8,647 bases of DNA from positions 1 to 8,647 of the forward strand of contig DATKXP010000289.1 in the NCBI GenBank assembly GCA_035529015.1, read 5' to 3'. The notes below the pieces were generated by a model. That model did no database searches. It worked only from the letters and a program-made list of their open reading frames with translations, and was not told the origin of the DNA. Below are positions 4,891 through 8,647 of this stretch, one piece after another (within the stretch, counting starts at the first letter, position 1; every line of letters begins with the position of its first letter). This DNA comes from JAUVZF01 sp035529015. Lineage in GTDB: Bacteria; Planctomycetota; Phycisphaerae; FEN-1346. Made by a program: the position numbers and the translations under genes.

Positions 4891-7800
4891 TCACGGGGCC
4901 GGCACGTACGCGATGGACGTCTGGAGCGGGTAGGCGCAGGTGCATCCGCTGCTGGCCTCGGGGATGAGAAGCATGCCGCCGGCGGGGATGATGTTGATCC
5001 AGCACCCCGGCCGGTTCACGCTGTTGACTTTGGATGCTTGGCCGCCGGGCGTCAGGTCCCACCGCCACGGATTTCCGCCTCTCCAGAACAGGTTGTGGGC
5101 CGAGGCCGAGATGTTGCCGCACCCGTGCCCGTGCCGCGAGAACTTCCATCCCTCGATCGGCTCGCCGGAGTGCAGCGTGTAGGCGAGCGGGTAAGCGTAG
5201 ACGGTGTTTCCGACGATGGTGGGGTGGCGGTTCTGCTCGCCGTGTTCGCCTCCGGGTTTGTATTCGGCGTTGTGGGAGCGGTGCCAGACGACGCTGCCGG
5301 AGTCGGCCTCGATGCCCCAGAAGAAGTACCAGAGGCGCTTGTCGATGTACTTGTTGCCGCTCAGGACGAGTTTCTCGGCGGCGTAATTGATGTAGGCGAT
5401 GTGCCGGCAATTCGCCAGGTCGGCCTCCTTCTTCCAGAGGGTGCGGCCGGTTTCGAGGTCGAGGGCGACGAGGGTGTTGGGACCGTCGAGGAACGCCGTC
5501 ATGGGCATCCGCCCGACCTTGTCGGCCAGGGCCTTGGGGCTGTGGCTCTCGACGAAGTAGATCCGTCCGCCCCCGATCGTAAGCGTCGTGTTGAGGATGA
5601 GGCCCGACTTGTAGATCCAGCGCGGTTTGCCGCCGGCGGGGCCGAGGGCGAAAAGGTAGTCGCTCGTGACGAGCGCCATCTTATCGTTCCAGAGGGCGGC
5701 GTCGGCCTCGCGGCTCTGCCGGAAGTAGGCGGCGTGCGGACGGCGACCGCTCCCGACGAGCAGCCCGTCGGCCGGCGCCAGGTAGCCCCAGTGCCGCGTC
5801 TCGCCGCGGATGAGTTGCGGCATGGGAATCTTGCGGCGCGTCTCGCCGGTGGCCACGTCGAACTGGTGACACGTGTCCTGGACTACGAAATAGAGCGCTG
5901 CGTCATCCACCGCCATGTTGCTCGAGTCGAGGAACGCGCCGAGGCGGCGGGAGTCGGGGATGAGGCGGGTCCACAGTTCGGTCCCGTTGTAGGCATCGAC
6001 GGCGGTGACCTGCCCGTCGCCGGGCACGAACAGCCGCCCGTCCTTCGCGAGCGGCGAGACGTTGCGGTGGTGGCGGTCGGCCATCTCGCGCGGACCGGGC
6101 CGGCCGAACCACTGGACCTGAAGCGGCCCGGCGACGCGCTCATCGCCCGAACACGCTGTGTTGCCGGGGTCGGCCAGGCCGTGGGTCCATTCCCCCGCGC
6201 CGGGAAGCGGGCCGCGGCGAACGACGGCCCACAGGCCGTTCTCATCGAGGACGCGGGCGTCGGCCCCGTCCCACGTCGAGGCGGCGAGCCAGGCCTTCAC
6301 GGACGAGTCGCCCTCGGGCCGGCCGATGCAGACCACGCCGCCGCACGGACGCAGGACGCGCAGGATCTCCTCCCGCGCGGGCGGCAGCGGGCCTCCCACG
6401 ACGGCGGCATCCGAGACGACGAGGTTCGCAAAGTACGGCGGGTACGGCAGACGGTCGCCGTCGCCCGCCGTGTGGTGGATGACGATGCGCTTGCCGTAGG
6501 CGCCGACGCGGCTCAAGGCGCGTCGGGCATCCGCCACCTTCCGGGCGTCGCGTTCGATGCCGACGACGCGCAGGTCCGACCGCCTGGCGATCTCGTAAGC
6601 CAGCCGTCCCGTGCCGGCGTCGAGGACCAGGCAGAAGCCCTTCGACGTGCCGCACTGTTTGACCGCGACCGCTGCGGCCCGCTCGTACAGCGGCGTCCAC
6701 GTGTCGGTCGGATACGGCGAGGGCAGGGCGAAGGGGTCCGTCGGCGTGCGGAACGAGAAGAGGTGGCTCGCGCGCCGGCCGGTCCGGTCGCCGGCCAAGA
6801 CGACGCGGTACCAGCAGGTGCGGTTCGGTGCGAGGGCCGGGATCGTGGCGTGGAACCGCCCGGCGTCGGCCGTCGCGTCCGCCTTGCCTGTGAGTGTATC
6901 GCGCGACGTTCCGTACTCGACCACAGCGGGGCCGTCGAGGGTGCTTTCCCACTCGATGACCGTCGTCGCGTCGGCGTTGGGGTGAGCGCTGGGCGATTCG
7001 GCGAACAGACTCACGGGAAACCGCGCCGCCTTCTCGTTGTAGCGCCGGCGAACCGCCTCGGCGGTGAGGGCCTTGCTCCAGACGCGTACCTCGTGCACGG
7101 CGCCGCTCATGGGGTGGAACTCGTTGTCGTCGTGGTAGGCGCCGATGTCGTAGAACGTCTTCGGCGGGTAGGCGATGGGGCCGGACTGGTCGCGGCTGGC
7201 CCCGGCGGGCTTCCCGTTCACGTAGATCGTCATGACGGCCCCGTCGTAGGTGCCGGCCACGTGGTACCACCGGCCGGGCTGGAACGCCGACGACGCCGTC
7301 AGGTAGGTCATCCGGTTGCCGGCGGCGCCCGCGACGGCGAAGGAGAAGCGGTTGTTCCGGTATCCGAGGAGCCACCCCTTCTCGTCGTTGCCGTTGTCGC
7401 GGAGGGCCCCGACGATGCCGCCCCACTCAATGGGCTCGTCGATCCGGACCCAGGCCTCGGCCGTGAGCGTCTGCCGGGGCAGGGCGGGCGACGCCAGGTC
7501 CTCGGTGATGGCGACGCTGGCCGCCCCGTCGAGCAGCAGGGCGTCGATTCCCTCGTGCTGCTCCATCGCGACGGGTCCGCGGACGGTGGCGGCGGCTTTG
7601 TCGGCCAGGTCGCGGACCGTCGCGTCGCGGATGCAGTCGGGCCGGAAGATCCACCAGCCGAGCGTGGCCGTGTCGAGACGCGCAGGGAGCGGCGGCCGCG
7701 GGGCCGGCTTCTTCTCCTGCGGCGTTGTTGCGGCGCCCGTCGCGCCGGTGCCGTTCTCGAAGCAGGTGATGGCACCCTGGCTGGTGCTGACGAGCAGCCT

Positions 7801-8647
7801 GCCGCCGGCTGCTGCCAGGCCGTACGCCCGCCCGTTCACGTTGCCGGACCAGACCGGTTGTCCGTCGTCGGCGCGGTGAGCGACGACGCGGCCCTCGCCG
7901 CCGGCGACGAGGGTGTCGCCGGCGAGGATCAGGGCGTAGGGGTCCGTGCACGGCGTGCGCCAGAGCCAGCACGCCTCCATGGCGGCCGTGCGGTCGGCGA
8001 TCTGTTCCTTGAGTCTTGCGCGCTCGGCGTTGGCTTCGGCGTCCTTGCGTTTGCCCAGTTTTTTGAGTTCGGCCTGGAGGGCGGCGCGCTGCCGGGCGAG
8101 CGGCAGGTACGTCGCGCGGTCGAGTGCGGCCAGGTGCGTCCGCGAATGGACGTAGTAGCGGCTGTCGCGGGCGATGAGGTGGAGTCCGCCGAACGAGACG
8201 ATCTGTTGCCGCGTCGCAGTGTCGGAGAGGTCGAGTTGTCCGGCGGTGTCGCCGGGTCCGGCCGCCACGATGTCGTCCGCGACGAGGGCGTACCCGCCGC
8301 CCGCGCTGGCCACACCGCCTTGGCCGCGCCCGTCCTTGCGGTCGAAGGCGCCGGGGCCCGTGCGGCCGGAGGGCACGTACAGCCGGTCGGGCGAGGCGAG
8401 CAGATACCCTTGCGCCGGCTGGTCGATCTTCTGTTTCCAGAGTTCGCGTCCGCCGGCGGCGTCCAGGGCACAGAGGTACACGCCCTCGGTGGTGGGGAAG
8501 AGGCCCGCCGCGCAGTAAGCCGTGTCGCCGTCCACGACGACGCCCGTCCGGACGGGCCAGCGCGAGATCATCCGTCCGTTGCCGATGCAGCGGCGGTCGT
8601 CCGGGCCGGGGCGCGTCTTCCACAGCAGGCGCCCGTCGGACGCCGAG
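4891..8647 (-). CDS. Giant PQQ-propeller / LamG / methyltransferase protein, N-terminus outside window
   Basis: The frame stays open through the right edge; bases 8572-8646 encode more propeller sequence (DGRLLWKTRPGP), so the Met at 8571 is not the true start. At least 1251 residues are visible, numbered here from the edge. Residues 1-300 are PQQ-like beta-propeller repeats (ALDAAGGRELWKQKI, HRADDGQPVWSGNV), interrupted by a charged coiled coil at 183-225. A Pro/Lys linker covers 309-325. A LamG/concanavalin-like domain covers 390-537 (LTAEAWVRI, RWYHVAGTYDGAVMTIYVNG, VHEVRVWSKALT). A fibronectin III or purple-acid-phosphatase-N-like domain covers 559-637. A class I SAM methyltransferase covers 665-815, with motif I VLDAGTGRLAYEIA, acidic GIERD and LRVLRPCGG. 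A second propeller block covers 820-1251 (VTAVDAYNGTELW, LVALDLETGRTLWKKE), ending with GCTCAYPLQTS. The propeller and lectin parts suggest an envelope protein, but no signal peptide is visible. Substrate unknown. Convergent to tspO. Confidence 0.9.
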   Translation of the reverse strand, partial: SASDGRLLWKTRPGPDDRRCIGNGRMISRWPVRTGVVVDGDTAYCAAGLFPTTEGVYLCALDAAGGRELWKQKIDQPAQGYLLASPDRLYVPSGRTGPGAFDRKDGRGQGGVASAGGGYALVADDIVAAGPGDTAGQLDLSDTATRQQIVSFGGLHLIARDSRYYVHSRTHLAALDRATYLPLARQRAALQAELKKLGKRKDAEANAERARLKEQIADRTAAMEACWLWRTPCTDPYALILAGDTLVAGGEGRVVAHRADDGQPVWSGNVNGRAYGLAAAGGRLLVSTSQGAITCFENGTGATGAATTPQEKKPAPRPPLPARLDTATLGWWIFRPDCIRDATVRDLADKAAATVRGPVAMEQHEGIDALLLDGAASVAITEDLASPALPRQTLTAEAWVRIDEPIEWGGIVGALRDNGNDEKGWLLGYRNNRFSFAVAGAAGNRMTYLTASSAFQPGRWYHVAGTYDGAVMTIYVNGKPAGASRDQSGPIAYPPKTFYDIGAYHDDNEFHPMSGAVHEVRVWSKALTAEAVRRRYNEKAARFPVSLFAESPSAHPNADATTVIEWESTLDGPAVVEYGTSRDTLTGKADATADAGRFHATIPALAPNRTCWYRVVLAGDRTGRRASHLFSFRTPTDPFALPSPYPTDTWTPLYERAAAVAVKQCGTSKGFCLVLDAGTGRLAYEIARRSDLRVVGIERDARKVADARRALSRVGAYGKRIVIHHTAGDGDRLPYPPYFANLVVSDAAVVGGPLPPAREEILRVLRPCGGVVCIGRPEGDSSVKAWLAASTWDGADARVLDENGLWAVVRRGPLPGAGEWTHGLADPGNTACSGDERVAGPLQVQWFGRPGPREMADRHHRNVSPLAKDGRLFVPGDGQVTAVDAYNGTELWTRLIPDSRRLGAFLDSSNMAVDDAALYFVVQDTCHQFDVATGETRRKIPMPQLIRGETRHWGYLAPADGLLVGSGRRPHAAYFRQSREADAALWNDKMALVTSDYLFALGPAGGKPRWIYKSGLILNTTLTIGGGRIYFVESHSPKALADKVGRMPMTAFLDGPNTLVALDLETGRTLWKKEADLANCRHIAYINYAAEKLVLSGNKYIDKRLWYFFWGIEADSGSVVWHRSHNAEYKPGGEHGEQNRHPTIVGNTVYAYPLAYTLHSGEPIEGWKFSRHGHGCGNISASAHNLFWRGGNPWRWDLTPGGQASKVNSVNRPGCWINIIPAGGMLLIPEASSGCTCAYPLQTSIAYVPAP

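Noticed and set aside
6242..7426. 394-residue minus-strand frame within the giant protein gene
   Set aside because: It is an alternate frame of the gene carrying LamG and methyltransferase motifs; its own translation is Arg/Gly-rich with no motifs.

Overview
The window is strongly GC-rich and probably comes from a member of the Planctomycetota or a close relative, most likely an environmental genome. The best clue is a very large protein on the minus strand (4891 to the right edge). It joins PQQ-type beta-propeller repeats, a LamG-like lectin fold, a fibronectin-like domain and a SAM-dependent methyltransferase, an architecture typical of planctomycetal proteomes. This is an inference from gene content; no rRNA or other phylogenetic marker is present.

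Layout from left to right: (1) the C-terminal end of a MarR-type regulator on +, cut by the left edge. (2) A short spacer holding a five-copy heptamer repeat and other repeat-like sequence. (3) An unrecognised 164-residue gene on -. (4) About 1 kb with no credible protein gene. Its left part (about 1038-1480) is a dense run of stem-loops on the + strand that looks like a structured RNA; an orphan HEARO/omega-RNA-like element is one hypothesis, not proven. Its right part (1589-1912) is a patchwork of short interspersed repeats and hairpins. (5) A sigma70-like promoter followed by rex, the NADH/NAD+-sensing repressor. (6) A two-gene operon, a class II CPD photolyase overlapping tspO by 4 bases. 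(7) Convergent to it, the giant multidomain propeller protein, whose N-terminus lies outside the window.

The genes suggest an organism that monitors redox state (Rex), repairs UV damage using light (photolyase) and has a tryptophan-rich porphyrin/stress membrane protein (TspO) translationally coupled to the photolyase. The coupling fits a light or photo-oxidative stress module. No CRISPR array, tRNA, rRNA or intact transposase gene is visible. The points most worth a second look are the structured non-coding block at 1038-1480, the repeat pair with a compensatory base change at 1627-1655 and 1712-1741, and the methyltransferase embedded in a propeller/lectin protein.
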